Made by a program: the position numbers and the translations under genes
Shown: positions 11,312-22,304 of the stretch, one piece after another
Numbering within the stretch: position 1 is the first letter of the stretch
Layout of the letters: each line of letters begins with the position of its first letter
From: Eucommia ulmoides
Lineage: Eukaryota; Streptophyta; Magnoliopsida; Garryales; Eucommiaceae
Direction of reading: 5' to 3'
DNA length: 64,000 nt
Assembly (NCBI GenBank): GCA_016647705.1
Contig: CM028333.1
Coordinates: 24,050,243-24,114,242, forward strand
Notes under the pieces: generated by a model
Databases searched by the model: none
Seen by the model: the letters and a program-made list of their open reading frames with translations, nothing else
What the model was told of the DNA's origin: nothing

Positions 11312-12357
11312 TGTTATGTATAAAATTAATGTAGAAGATGGGAAATTAACGGAAGCCAATCCTAAGAATACCATGTTTGTTCGGGGGTACTAGTTCTTCT
11401 TAGAATCTTAATATTCTATTTGGGAGAAACGAATGGAGGTAAAGAAATTATTTCTGTCACTCAAAGCATTAGGGACAATAATGAGTCACCTAGTATCATG
11501 AATAAGGGATTTAGAAACTTGAGTGTTGAAGACGAGGAAGTATTTTCTAATGGAATGGTTGTTGAGGTTAATAATAATTATAATCAAGGTGATTTTGCAA
11601 GGATGTCAATATCGATGAAGATGATTTTGAGGTGGTTTCCTAAAAAAATAAAAAAATCCCTAATAGATGTGTTACAAAAATATCAAAGGGAAGAAGGTAT
11701 TACTCTAGATATATGGATGATTTTTTGTATTGGGATGAGTGATTTTGTTTTAATTTATTTCTATTATTTTTTGTTGTTTATTTTTCCTATCAGATTTGGC
11801 CTCGTTCCTTGATAGTTTTGTTTGTTTGTTTTCTTTTATTAATGTATTATTTAAAAAAAAAATATTTACGTGGAAAACCCTCAGACAAATTGAGGTAAAA
11901 ACCACGAGTAAGTGTATGAGAATTTCACTATTGCAAAGTAGGGATTACAACAATTTCTCTCTAAATACAAGGAGAAAAACAAATTACAATTCTCTCTTGA
12001 AATAAGAAAACACATTTTTTTTGCACAAAGCAAGAGAATGCCAAGACAAATGAGGAACAAAGAAGAAACAAGAGAAGAGTTCTCAATCTTTTTTCTTTTT
12101 CTTTTTTGGGATAATTAAAATTATAACCAATTCCACCTATTGATAGGTTTCAAGAATGAATTATAACATATTTCTTTTGGCCATAAAGTGAACACTTAGT
12201 TAAAATCATAGCCACTCATTTACTTGGCTACAATTTGGCCACTTGGCTAAATCATAACCACACATTTTACTTGGCCATGAGGTGGACACTAGGCTAAACT
12301 ATAGCTACTCATTTGCTTAGGCTATACTTGGGCTTTGATAATGGGCCTAATTCAACA
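11312..12357 (-). repeat. Probable 5' LTR of the copia element, perhaps interrupted
   Basis: The segment is bounded by TGTTATG (11312) and TTCAACA (12357), giving TG...CA ends, next to a degraded primer site. The part at 11860-12357, read on the minus strand, contains GGGTTTTCCACGTAAA, a motif common near the 3' end of copia LTRs. The stretch 11330-11850 looks foreign to an LTR and may be a later insertion. The other LTR is outside the window, so the boundaries are unconfirmed. Confidence 0.45.
11420..11812 (+). other. Unrecognised 130-codon ORF within the LTR-like region
   Basis: The ORF is open for 130 codons with mixed composition in its first 100 residues (GFRNLSVEDEEVF, WFPKKIKKSLIDVLQKYQRE) and a hydrophobic, aromatic tail that is probably read-through of T-rich DNA. 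I recognise no family. It is opposite in orientation to the surrounding copia element and may be part of a later insertion or a gene fragment. Confidence 0.2.
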
Positions 12358-15003
12358 TTAATTTTTTTTTAAGAATAAAATCAGAGTGAAATTGGTTCCA
12401 ATTTCTTGATTTAGGGTTCCGATTTGTGCTGCTAATTGTTGGTGCTAAATTGTTTTGTTGCTGATTTTTTTTTTTTTTTTTTTTTTTTTTGCAATTGATA
12501 TTTTTTGTTCGTGATTTTTTGATTTTTTTTCTACTGTTTTTACTGTATTTTTTTTTTTTTTTTTTGTTGAGCTGAAAAAAGTAGCCTCAATATAAGCATG
12601 AGATATGCAATTTTACAAAAATGAAAGATGGATTGAATAGTAGGGAGGGAGATTCTTTTTTATTTTGTTACTGCTCAATGATTCAAAACTAGAGTTTATT
12701 CTTCAACCTAGTACCAACTACTATTGTTGTTCTAGGATGATGCATGTAGGCCTGCAGAAGGAATTGTTGTAGATTTCTTTTTAAGTTTAAACTTGAAAGT
12801 TGTATGTTTTTAATATTTATAATTGATATTTATATTGCATGTTGTTTGTGTCTTCTCTGAAGGAATTTGAGAGCTTATTTTAAATTGAATGTTTGTCGAA
12901 ATTTTTATTTGTTTGATAGTTCTTCTTCCATGAGAAATTATTTCAGAAAAAAGGACAAACATTTTATTCCCTTGATTGTATTCATCATTTTTATACGGTT
13001 TTTATATTTAATATGTTAATATTTTAGATATTTCATTTTAATTAATGTTGTAGCTAAATTTATTTTTTTGGATTGGTTGAAATTTAAAAAATAATAATTG
13101 TTGGGTAAGAAAATGCCGGCTAGAAAATATGTATATTTATTGGCATCCATATAAAGGAAGAAAAATAAAGAATAAATATCTCAACCCAACGTGTGTCTCT
13201 GTTTCTATTCTCATAAATTAAGGAAATAATATCAGAATAATGGTCGTCACCAAATGTGTTTCTCAGTTTCTGTTCTCGTAAATCAAAAAAAATAATTTTA
13301 GAATAATGTTTGTTACCAAACGTGTTTCTATTCCTATAAAGATACAAAATTCTCATCATATCTCATCCAATTTATTGGAAGTGGAAACATAAAAGTAGAA
13401 ACACTAACCAAACGCCATCTGAGTGTTGAGTGTGTCCAGGGAGAGCAAGAGTGAGAACGAAAGAAATATGAGTGTGTCCCCTATTTTATTTTATAAAATA
13501 TGTAATTTTTACTTCAAAAATATTTTTAAGAAGTTATAGCCTTTCTCGAGCTTTCGTCAGGTTTGAGTTTTATTAACCCTCTATGAACAATTCCAATGGG
13601 ATGGGCATTCCTCTAGCCAAATCCATTAACTGTCAATTTGTCTAATCAAATTCAAAAAAAAAAAAATGCAAGAGCCATTTGAAGAGACAATATGCTTATA
13701 CCCTAAAAGCAGAGACAAATTTAGAGTGTGTTGATACTTTGGGCAAATAAAATTAACGCTAGATTCTTGATCATTAGTGATCAAGGGTAAGATATTTGAA
13801 AGTTTGGAGAGAGTTGTCTAAATAAATGTCTGTTGAAGTAAAAACATGTTTTCAAGTAGGTAAAATACTATTCATAGCTGCATTTGATCAATTTGCCTAA
13901 TTCAAAAGCCTATTGTGGTTGGAGTTGCTCTAACCCTAAAATTATGATCAATGATCAATATAATAAAATACTTTTAATAAAAAATAAATAAAAATATGAT
14001 TTTTAAATATTTTTTGGAAAATATTTTTTTATATATATTATAACAAATTGGTGAACTATGAACTCTTCACCTAAATTTTTGAATGATCTTTGAATATATT
14101 GTAGATGAAGAAATCATTTATAAAGATAATATTAAGATATTATCTCCACACTATCAAATATATTTTTTATCTTTTATTTTTATTTTTTTAAGTAAAATAT
14201 TGTTTTGTCAAATTAAAACTTTTTATTTTAAAAATTCTTAAATTTTATCCAGAAAAATTATCCCACTAAAATTTTTATGTAGTTTTTAAACTTTGAAACC
14301 TAATTTTGTATTGATGTTAATCTCTTTTCTAAAGTCCAAATTTCACATGTCAATTATACCACTCTCAAAAGCACTCAGTTATTTTAGGCAGACATGGATA
14401 CAACTTTATATATATATATACTTTTTAAAATTATTGGTGTACATATTCGGTGGCTAATTCGCCTTAACATTAGGATTATCGTTTGGGAAACTATAAATTT
14501 CAAATTCAAAAATTAGAGTTTCTTTGTATAATCATATTTTAATTTTTTAGATTTTTTTTATTCAAGACATTGTATTATGACCTACACGATTCTAGAGATT
14601 AAGGTTTGTACATTAAGTGTGGAAATTGAATATTTTTCTACCAAGTTATTGATATTTTCTTACTTTTTTTGAAAGAGGTTTTGGTAACTAAAGGAGGTAA
14701 ACAATTTTTTTTTTTTATGTTTTCTCATGTTTGACAATATCAACTTCATTCAAAAAATAAAAAATAAAAAAATAAAAATAAAAAATAAAAAATATTCAAG
14801 AATGTCACGATTTTCTGTTGTTTATACTTTTTCATGTTGATTTCAACACATAATAATTTTTTACATTTTTATCTATTCATTCAAGCCTGTTTTTATCGGT
14901 TTACAGTTTGTATGTTATTCTTTTTTATTTTTTAGGAAATATTGGTGCATCGGCGGTATTTAATTTGTCACAAAGCTTTATCGCTTTATACCATCATCGT
15001 CGT
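12358..15003. other. Decayed AT-rich intergenic DNA
   Basis: I see no gene here. The stretch contains long T-runs (about 12467-12490 and 12550-12565), a short partly duplicated MITE-like patch (13120-13410) and A/T-rich low-complexity DNA around 14750-14790. Confidence 0.6.
13120..13410. repeat. ~75-bp imperfect tandem repeat with a MITE-like end
   Basis: Two to three units share GTTTCT-TTCTCGTAAAT and AATAATTTTAGAATAATG and end in CACCAAACGTGTTTCT-like sequence. The block ends with GAAACACTAACCAAACGCCAT; AACCAAACGCCA is a common end of plant non-autonomous DNA elements. A distantly similar block in the other orientation occurs at 48455-48620. No matching opposite terminus was found. Confidence 0.45.
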
Positions 15004-15309
15004 TGTAGGACCTCAGGCGCAACTACTTATCCTAAAACCAATTGATGTTAGGAAAGGTATATACTCTAACCTTATAGTGCATTTAGCACACACAAGTGCC
15101 TAAGACATTCGACTTTGACTTGACCCACACTCGGGTCTCCGCCACACTACAATTGCTGCCAAAACCTTGGCCAGCAATCTCCTCTTCAGCAATTGCTCCT
15201 GCTGGGAATCGAACCCATGATTTTGGCTCTGATACCACTTGTAGGACCTCAGGCACAACCACTCATCCTAAAACCAATTGGTTTTAGGATGAGTGGTTGC
15301 GCCTGAGGT
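15004..15309 (-). mobile_element. TRIM- or SINE-like unit with Met-tRNA-type site and B-box-like sequence
   Basis: TGTAGGACCTCAGG followed by a CAACYACTYATCCTAAAACC segment occurs twice, at 15004 and 15240. Just left of the second copy is GGCTCTGATACCA (15225-15237), the initiator-Met-tRNA site on the minus strand. That arrangement fits a very small LTR (TRIM) element. The minus strand also has GGGTTCGATTCCC at about 15210, matching a Pol III B box, so a tRNA-derived SINE is the alternative. The right copy runs into a palindrome and then LTR-A. Confidence 0.5.
15246..15309. repeat. 64-bp near-perfect palindrome
   Basis: Two 32-nt arms (ACCTCAGGCACAACC... against ...GGTTGCGCCTGAGGT) meet at AACCAATTGGTT with only one mismatched pair and no loop. 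It can form a cruciform or long hairpin. It consists of the start of the TRIM-like repeat joined head-to-head to its own inverse, ending exactly one base before LTR-A. Confidence 0.95.
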
Positions 15310-16482
15310 TGTTGATTCTTAAGTTTTGATGAACAATTAAGTGTTGGGATTTTTTGTGAAACTAATGTGTTTGTTGAGTATTTCATAAAAGAGTTCCAAA
15401 TTGTTGTTTAAGATGAAGACAACATGAAGAAAATGTAAATGGTGCAAAGATAAACACAATGAAAAAATGAAGAGTGTTGAAGACCTTGAAGAAATTAGGT
15501 GAAAACAACTATGTACTAATATACTTTTAATGCAACTCGAATTAGGACCACACATGACAGTATTAAACGAGTTATCTTTATGTGTGTTTTGATATTGAAA
15601 TGATAGAATTTAAGATCATAATTAAAGATTTTATATGTGCTCCTTATGTGAAATCAAATTGATAATTAACCTAATTGAAAAACATGATTTAAAGTATAAA
15701 AAAGTGTATTTTTGGGTCAATTCAGTCAACCGAGAAAAGCAATTGGTTAACTGAATCAAATGGTGTGTTTTGAAGCAGAATTAGTAAAGGAAGTGGACAT
15801 CCTGAACCAATCAATCAATTGATTAGGAAAAATCAGTCAATCAATTGAGTTAGTAAGTTTGGCAAAGCAAAAGTAGACCAACCTGTATCAATTAGTCAAT
15901 CATTTGGAAAAATTCAGTCAACCGTTTGAGTCAGGGAGTTTTTCAGAGCAAATTTAAACTATCCCCTAACGTGCGGTTAACTGAATAGGAAAATTTGGTT
16001 AATCAATTGGGCTTGCAGTTTGGCAAGGTTTTGGCTTTGAAGCAATCGGTCAACCGAATAGGGAATTTCGATCAACCGATTGGAGTTTTATTTTTGGCTT
16101 GGTTTCGGGGCCGATTCATTTGGTCAATCGAATCCTAGGGGTCAGTCAATCGACTGTTTTGGTTGTGATTTAGAGGAACTTGGTCTCCTGACAAAAAAAC
16201 TATCATTTTTTTTATGATTACAAGGGAAAGATTTGGGGGATTTGAACTTGCTGAAGATATGGTACATCTATTTGAATATCTCTATTGATTTGGTCCACAT
16301 AATTTGTGAATCTCTTAATTTAAGTAGATAAATAGTTCCTATCTTTGTAATTGAAAATTGAGAATTATTTTATTGACTTATTTGAATGATTTAGAAAGTT
16401 ATTTTAATGTGAAATATCCCTGAAATGAAAGATATTATTATATGGGGTCTAAAAGTATCTTTTAGAGGCATATTTTTTTAAA

Positions 16483-17500
16483 GGAAAAATTACATTTTAA
16501 ACCCTCCAGGTATTGACACTTTTTTAATTGGTCCCTCTCTGTTTGAGCGTTTCATTTTAAACTCTCTGTGTATCAGCACATTTTTATTTGGTCCTTCTGT
16601 AAAAAAAATCGTCCAAACTAACAGAATTATGAGGGTAAAATTGTCATTTTATATTATTTTATTTTTTAATATTTTATTTTGACCCCTCTCTCTCTTACGC
16701 TCAACACTCACTCGCTCTTCCTCTTCCTCTCTCTCTTTTCCCGCCAGCTGGAACCACCCCGTAACAAGGGGTGAACCACTACCCCTTGTTATGGGGGTGG
16801 CAACAGGGGGTGGCACCCACTGTTATGGGGTGAAACCACCCCCAGAACAGGGGGTGCCATCCCCTGTTAGAAACACCCCCCATAATAGGGAGTGGAACCC
16901 TCTGTTACGGGGGTGTACCCCCTGTGAAATAGACCCCCATAACAGGGGGTGTCACCCCCTATTACGAGAGTGCACCTCCTGTGAAAAATAGGGGGTGAAC
17001 ACCCTCTGTTTTTCATAGGGGGTGCCATCCCCTTTTAGGGGGGGTGTTTCACCCCGAAACAGGAGTGAACCACCTCTGTAACAGGGTGACACCCCCTGTT
17101 ATGGGGGTTCCATACACTTTTAAGGGGGTGACCACCCCTTGTTGCAGGGGTGGTTCGTAACAGGGGGTGGGTTCCACCCCCCTGTTCCAGCTGGTGGGGT
17201 AATGGAGGGAGAAAGAGATGAGGAATAGAGAGGGAGGGAGGAAGAGAGAGAGATAAATGAGCGGGAGAAAGATGAGTGGAAGATCAAAAAAAGAAAAAAG
17301 AAAAAAAATCATTTAAAAATTAATAATTATGTAAAAAGACAGATTTGCCCTTCTGTTCTGTTATGTTTGACAAATTTTTTGACGGGATGATCGAATAAAA
17401 ATAGGCTGATACTTAGAGGGTTTAAAATGAAACGCTCAAACGGAGAGGGACCAATTAGAAAAGTGTCAATACTTAGAGGGTTTAAAATGTAATTTTTTTC
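16483..17500. mobile_element. MULE-like foldback element, 1018 bp, 9-bp TSD
   Basis: Long terminal inverted repeats of roughly 190 bp start GGAAAAATTACATTTTAAACCC on the left, and the right end is a close inverse. TTTTTTAAA flanks it on both sides (16474-16482 and 17501-17509), a 9-bp duplication typical of Mutator-like elements. Related LTRs D and F run through this site uninterrupted, giving an empty-site control. The interior is a G/C-rich minisatellite bracketed by CCAGCTGGAAC / GTTCCAGCTGG inverted copies. No transposase is present. Confidence 0.9.
16745..17200. repeat. Palindromic CACCCCCTGTTATGGGGGTG minisatellite
   Basis: About 20 or more variants of CACCCCCTGTTA and its inverse TAACAGGGGGTG alternate in both orientations. 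Each strand therefore carries many runs of 4-6 G. Short ORFs across it are repeat artefacts. Confidence 0.9.
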
Positions 17501-17538
17501 TTTTTTAAAAGTAGCCATTGGAGGGCTTGATATTTATC

Positions 17539-17548
17539 TATAAAAATA
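17539..17548 (+). promoter_or_regulatory. TATA-like element of LTR-A
   Basis: TATAAAAATA is followed directly by AACCTGCGGG, the counterpart of the TATA + GACCTGCG block conserved in the other LTRs of this family. Confidence 0.5.
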
Positions 17549-18673
17549 AACCTGCGGGATTGAGAGAAATACATTAAGAACAATCAGTTCTAAACTTTTC
17601 TAAGAGTGATTATTACGCTCAGATTTCTATGAGATATTTATGCGTAGTTCTTGATCTAAAGCACTGTTGATTTGGCATCACCGAATTGTGCTATATTGTG
17701 ATTTTATTTCAATCTTCGGTGTTTTCCCGGTGAGATCTTTCCAAGCTTTTGTTCTTTATTTTGATTTCATATTATCATTGATTGTTTGGTCATAAGATTA
17801 TTAGAAAATCGTTTTCAAATTTAAAAGCCTGCAAAATATTTTTAAAACAATTTTGTTTGATTATCTGATTATGTGTTCTAAATTGTGCTACCCACATTGT
17901 TTATTAATCAGATATTATTTGTCTCATATTGTATCTATCATGTAGTAAATTTTGGGACATTAATTGAGTATAACTGTATCGAGGTGATAGAAGCTCCTTG
18001 TGCGAAGAAACTCATATTTTTTCGTATTTATGAGTTTGAGCAGATTAGACACGGTTGGGACGGTGTCTAGTCAGGGTAGGTAGGTTTCAATATTTTTTCT
18101 ATGAAAAATATTAGGGCTTAATCTTTATCCTACAAAAAGGTTAGGCTATTATTTTCTCTTGAAAAGAACTAGATTTTGATTCAACCTGCAATGGAATTGT
18201 GATTTTTGAGTGAATTGTAGAGAGTTCATCCTTACCTGTGCAAATGATACTTGTGAGAGTGGTGAGGTTAATCTTTAGCTTGATAAAAATATAAGGTTCA
18301 TCCTTAACCTAGGAAAAGGGTAAATTTGTAAAGTTGATTATGAACCTGAGAAAAGAATCATAGTAAGGGTTTGGTTCCTCCCAGTAAAGGAATCAGGGGT
18401 TTTGAGGTTGTGAATCTCCGTGGAGTTTAGTAGACTGAATTAGGCAAAGCTAGTTTGTTAAACCAGGATATATCTTGGTGTGTTGTATTCTTTATTTTTA
18501 TTATATTGTGTTTAGGTGTGCACTTAAAGTTAAACACTTATCCGCTACATAATGAATATAATAATTAATTTTGAAAAATTGATTATTGGATAATTAAGTG
18601 TTGAAAATTTTATTTGTTTAAATTTTGTAACTACCTAATTCACCCCTCTCTTGGGTAGCTCTTTGGGCCAATA

Positions 18674-18861
18674 ACCGTCGAAGGTTTCGAGCTTTAGAGA
18701 GGATTTTGTTTCGAGTTCTAGAGAGGCTTTGATTTGGTTTTCAGGAATGGAATGTGTGTTTGGTATGGGTAAGTTCCACAATATGATCACCATTTCTTGT
18801 ATTTTCATAATTAACTATCAAATCAACATCACTGAGTTATTAGGGAAAGTTCAAAATATAA
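18674..18861. other. Unassigned DNA between LTR-A and the tandem repeat
   Basis: A short duplicated motif (TTTCGAG-TTTAGAGAGG) is present at 18687-18725. I see nothing else recognisable. Confidence 0.4.
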
Positions 18862-19245
18862 CTGTTCAAAATGGGATAAGATTCCATGCTATACACATTT
18901 ATTCCGTATCAAACAACACTAAGTTAAAATTAACATACTCGCAAAATTATTAATAATTAAATTATTTGAAAAGAGATAAATCCAATATTTTGAACATTCA
19001 TTTCGTATCATAAAACGCTATGCCGAAATTAACACACCCACGAAATTGGGAATAAATTAGATTATTTTAAAAGGGATAAGATCTCATATTACACATATCA
19101 TTTTGTATCATACAACATTGTTTTGAAATTAACACATGTGCAAATTTTTTAATAAACTGAATTATTTGTAAAAGGATAAGATCCCGTGTTACATACATTT
19201 ATTCTGTATCATAAAACACTCAATTGAAAGTTATTCACCTACAAA
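18862..19245. repeat. ~100-bp tandem repeat, block 1 (about 4 copies)
   Basis: Units share GGGATAAGATCCCATGTTAC, CATTTATTTCGTATCATA and GAAATTAACACACCTGCAAA. Divergence between units is substantial. Two more units of the same repeat occur at 20326-20525. Confidence 0.85.
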
Positions 19246-20325
19246 ATCTATATCTAAATAATAAAACACTCTATTGAAATATATTTTAACATTGTGATTG
19301 ATTTAGGATTAATCTACGATTGAGATGAAAAATAAAAAATTTAAGAAGAAGAAAAAATTCCATAATTTACCCACTACCCTCAAACACAACCACCTACCCA
19401 TGATTCCCAAACCCCCCCTACATTACACCCAAATTAAAACACCCCCCAATAACCCCCCTGGTTTGCATATATACCAAAACTAATTCTCCCACCACCAGTC
19501 CACCTAAATATAAAACTCTCTTTGTTCCTTACTCAATTTTTGTTTTTTTATCTTTCCGTCCCCCATCTCCCTTTCTCCATCTCTCCGCATCTATGGCCTT
19601 CCCATATCTCGATTCACTTTCCATATGTCTCAACCTCTATTTTTTTCATGCACACCTACAGGCATCTTATTCTCCATGGTTGTGAACCCCCTCCCCCCAT
19701 CTTATACTCACTGGAGTCCATGTACGTTTTGAAGTACCACCCTTCGTTGAGATCCATGTATAGATAAAAAAATGTGACATAAAATCTTTGTGCATCAAGT
19801 TCCTTGGCTCGTTGGTTTCCGAGTCCTGGACTATCGCTCCAGAAATCATCATCCCGAGGTGTGGGTCTGCTTTCAGGTGGAAAATACAGTTTACTCATTT
19901 CACATTGTGTCCATTTTCGATTGTGAAACTCAATACACTCGATTGCTCCATAAAAATCAAATTGATTGCCTCCAATTTTAGTGTTTTGTCTATTTCCTGT
20001 TACTTTAATCGGTGTTCATAACTTTCTAAATCGGTACCAGATTCTTATAAGAAAAAAAAAATAGAAAATAAAAATTATCCTTATTAAAGAAAGAGGTTTG
20101 AATTTTAGAACGTATAAATAAAGGAGATTGTCAAATTTTTTTATCTTTGTATTTTTTACTCGGTATTTTCCATATTATTTGCGTACATTTTGTTGATTTT
20201 TTCCTCGTTGCATTGTTCATCTTTTTTAATCAATTATATTATTTTTTTTAAATTAAGTTAACTATTAACTTAACGATGAAAAAAAAAATAAAACTCATGC
20301 CTTCAGGTACGGGATATACGTAGTT
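19246..20325. other. Segment splitting the ~100-bp tandem repeat
   Basis: About 1.1 kb of different composition separates the two repeat blocks. It includes C-rich DNA (19370-19460), a pyrimidine-rich leader-like stretch (19510-19640) and a possible minus-strand exon (19656-19898). I found no clear terminal repeats or target duplication, so it may be an insertion or older DNA between two expansions. Confidence 0.45.
19656..19898 (-). pseudogene. Possible gene fragment, unrecognised
   Basis: The minus-strand ORF encodes a protein-like segment (RPTPRDDDFWSDSPGLGNQR, then YMDLNEGWYFKTYMDSSE) that stands out from the surrounding low-complexity translations. Just after DSS the DNA reads CCAGTGAGTAT, a strong 5' splice-site match, and an AG lies before the charged segment (GAAAGCAG), so it may be one exon of a captured or decayed gene. 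I do not recognise the family. Further exons were not found. Confidence 0.35.
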
Positions 20326-20525
20326 GTTAATAAATTAGATTATTTAAAAAGGGATAAGATCCCATGTTACACACATTTATTTAGTATCATACAACATTGT
20401 GTTGAAATTAACTCACCTGCAAAATTGTTAATAGATTAAATTATTTAAAAAGGGATACTTATGTTGCGCATAGTCATTTTGTATCATACTACACTATGTT
20501 GAAATTAAAACACCTGCAAATTTTT
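20326..20525. repeat. ~100-bp tandem repeat, block 2 (about 2 copies)
   Basis: Two units of the same repeat as 18862-19245, with the AAAAGGGATAAGATCCCATG and TTGTGTTGAAATTAAC segments recognisable. Confidence 0.8.
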
Positions 20526-20698
20526 AAAATGTGAAAATCTACAAATTATGTATATTTTTTATTTTCTTTTGATGTACATCACGAATTTGCAATCCAAAAC
20601 TACTAATTTCACAGTTAAAGTATTTATAAATTGAATTACTTAATGATATTTAAATTATTAACACATTAACTTAAATAGCACAGGTCAAATGACTATTA

Positions 20699-21000
20699 TA
20701 TTTAGAGACTATATTTAAGGAAGTCGAAATTGAAAAAAAAAAAAAAAAAGGAGTATTTAGGTTCGATAATGTAAAAAGAAATGCTGCTAAAGTTGTTTTT
20801 AAAAATGAAACAATTTGTAGATTCTTGGTGAGATTGTGCCACCTAATGATTAACTTTTATATTTAGAGCCTATATTTAAGAAAGTCAAAAATTGGAAAAT
20901 AATGAGTATTTAGGTACGATAATGTAAAATGAATTCCGGGTAAAGGTGTTTTTAAAAATGAAACAATTTGTGGATTCCTCGTGAAATTGTACCTAATGCC
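20699..21000. repeat. Tandem duplication of a ~155-bp unit
   Basis: TATTTAGAGACTATATTTAAG to GTGCCACCTAATG (20699-20849) is repeated with changes at 20859-21000, sharing GAGTATTTAGGTNCGATAATG and GAAACAATTTGTRGATTC. Confidence 0.8.
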
Positions 21001-21600
21001 CAAAAAATAATTGATAGGATACCAAATAAGAACTAGCATCAACAATTAATAATACCCAATAAGTATTAGTCTGGTTGGCAGAGGGAGGTGCCCATTTTCT
21101 TATCAACCAAGATTTTACTATCTTTAGGATTAATATAAAAATTAAATCTTAAATTTAATTCTAAATGCACCAGACAGTTATGGGAGAGTGTGCTCTTAAA
21201 ATCATCCAGAAAAATTATTAATCAAGATGATAGTTAAGACACACCCTTACTGTATAATAGTAATAATTAAAAAAAAAACTAATAATAAACTTTTGTGTTT
21301 TAAATATGGTGTACCACGCGATACATTTGCGTAAAAAAATTAATCACACCATACACCTTTTTTTTCCCTTTTTACTCAACAAAACCATTCAACATGCTAG
21401 TAATGTATGGCTATTCAAAAGACTATAAATACTTGGATAATTGTTTTTTATTCATCCCTATTTTGTTTTAATATTAATTAACCTCCTTTTTTAAAAGAAT
21501 ATATTTTTTTAATTAATTAATATATTAAAAAACCATGTAGTATATACACCCATAATACCCATTTTCTTTGGCCTCACTTTTAATATTGTAAAATCCTCCA
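21001..21600. other. AT-rich DNA with no recognised feature
   Basis: No coherent ORF or terminal repeat was seen. TATAAATA at about 21425 lies upstream of the protein-like segments at 21.78-22.3 kb; any promoter role is speculative. Confidence 0.4.
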
Positions 21601-22304
21601 AATCCCCATACCAATGAGAGTCGGAGGATTTGAAAAAGCTTTGGGTTTTTCCCTTCCCAAATGAAGAACACAAACACCGGTTACTCAAACTGAACGAAGG
21701 ACTGATCTTTCAAAAACGAAGTTAAGTCAATCAAAATTCTTTGGTTGCTCTTCGTCGATTTTATTGTTTTATTTTTTTGGTAAATGTGCTATTTTGAGAA
21801 AGATGTCATGTTTATGGACGATGATCAACAATTTTTGCTTTTCTTCCTGGAAGTTCATTGTTGTTTCTTTTTCGCATTCCTCTATTTTTTTATTTTTTAT
21901 ATAGTCTGTGGGCTTGCATTAGTTTCTTTTATTTCCTTCTTAAAATGTCCTTGCCATTTTACGCGATGCTCTGTTTTCCTGATATTACATAATTGTGATA
22001 GATATAGCATGTTTGAGTTGTTACATAATGTTGTCGTTTTTTTTATGGAGAAGTTATCTCTTCAAGTTGAAATAACTATGGAACTGTCTTATAGGATTCC
22101 TGGGACTATAGAAAAATGAATTGGATGATTGATCAAGAGATGCTAATGATGTTTGATATGCATGAAAAACATAAGAGAAAAGTAATTGACGGTTTTATTG
22201 AGGTAGATATGAATATAGGCCCAACTGCATCTTTGGGGACCTCAATTGGGAGGACGAGAAGGCCTAGATGTAGGGAACCTGTTATGGAAGGGGAAAATAT
22301 GAAT
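21601..22304 (+). pseudogene. Unrecognised protein-like segments, possible two-exon gene remnant
   Basis: A short start-like piece (MDDDQQFLLFFLEVH, 21814-21858) follows a leader-like stretch. A second, hydrophilic piece at 22116-22310 reads DQEMLMMFDMHEKHKRKV, then GFIEVDMNIGP and RTRRPRCREPVMEGENM. Frames and T-rich DNA between them suggest an intron or decay. I cannot assign a family; a DNA-transposon-derived host protein is one possibility. The right end is cut by a degenerate LTR at 22305. Confidence 0.25.

Larger units (their letters stand above)
15310..18673 (+). repeat. LTR-A: long copia-type LTR (plus), with a nested MULE
   Basis: It begins TGTTGATTCTTAAGTTTTGATG and ends CTTGGGTAGCTCTTTGGGCCAATA, the same ends as LTRs D, F and G. 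It contains GGTCAACCGA-type repeats (15715-16170), a TATA-like stretch (17539) followed by the conserved ACCTGCGGG, and AATTCACCCCTCTCTTGGGTAG at its 3' end. Without the 1018-bp MULE it is about 2.35 kb. No internal region or partner LTR is adjacent, so it is solo or truncated. I found no convincing 5-bp target duplication. Confidence 0.75.

Noticed and set aside
15195-15237. Possible tRNA gene (GGGTTCGATTCCC B-box and a Met-tRNA-like segment).
   Set aside because: No acceptor stem or cloverleaf could be built; the segment fits a TRIM primer site or a tRNA-derived SINE better.
16791-17312. ORFs in the G/C-rich core of the MULE.
   Set aside because: They are repeat artefacts of the CACCCCCTGTTA minisatellite.
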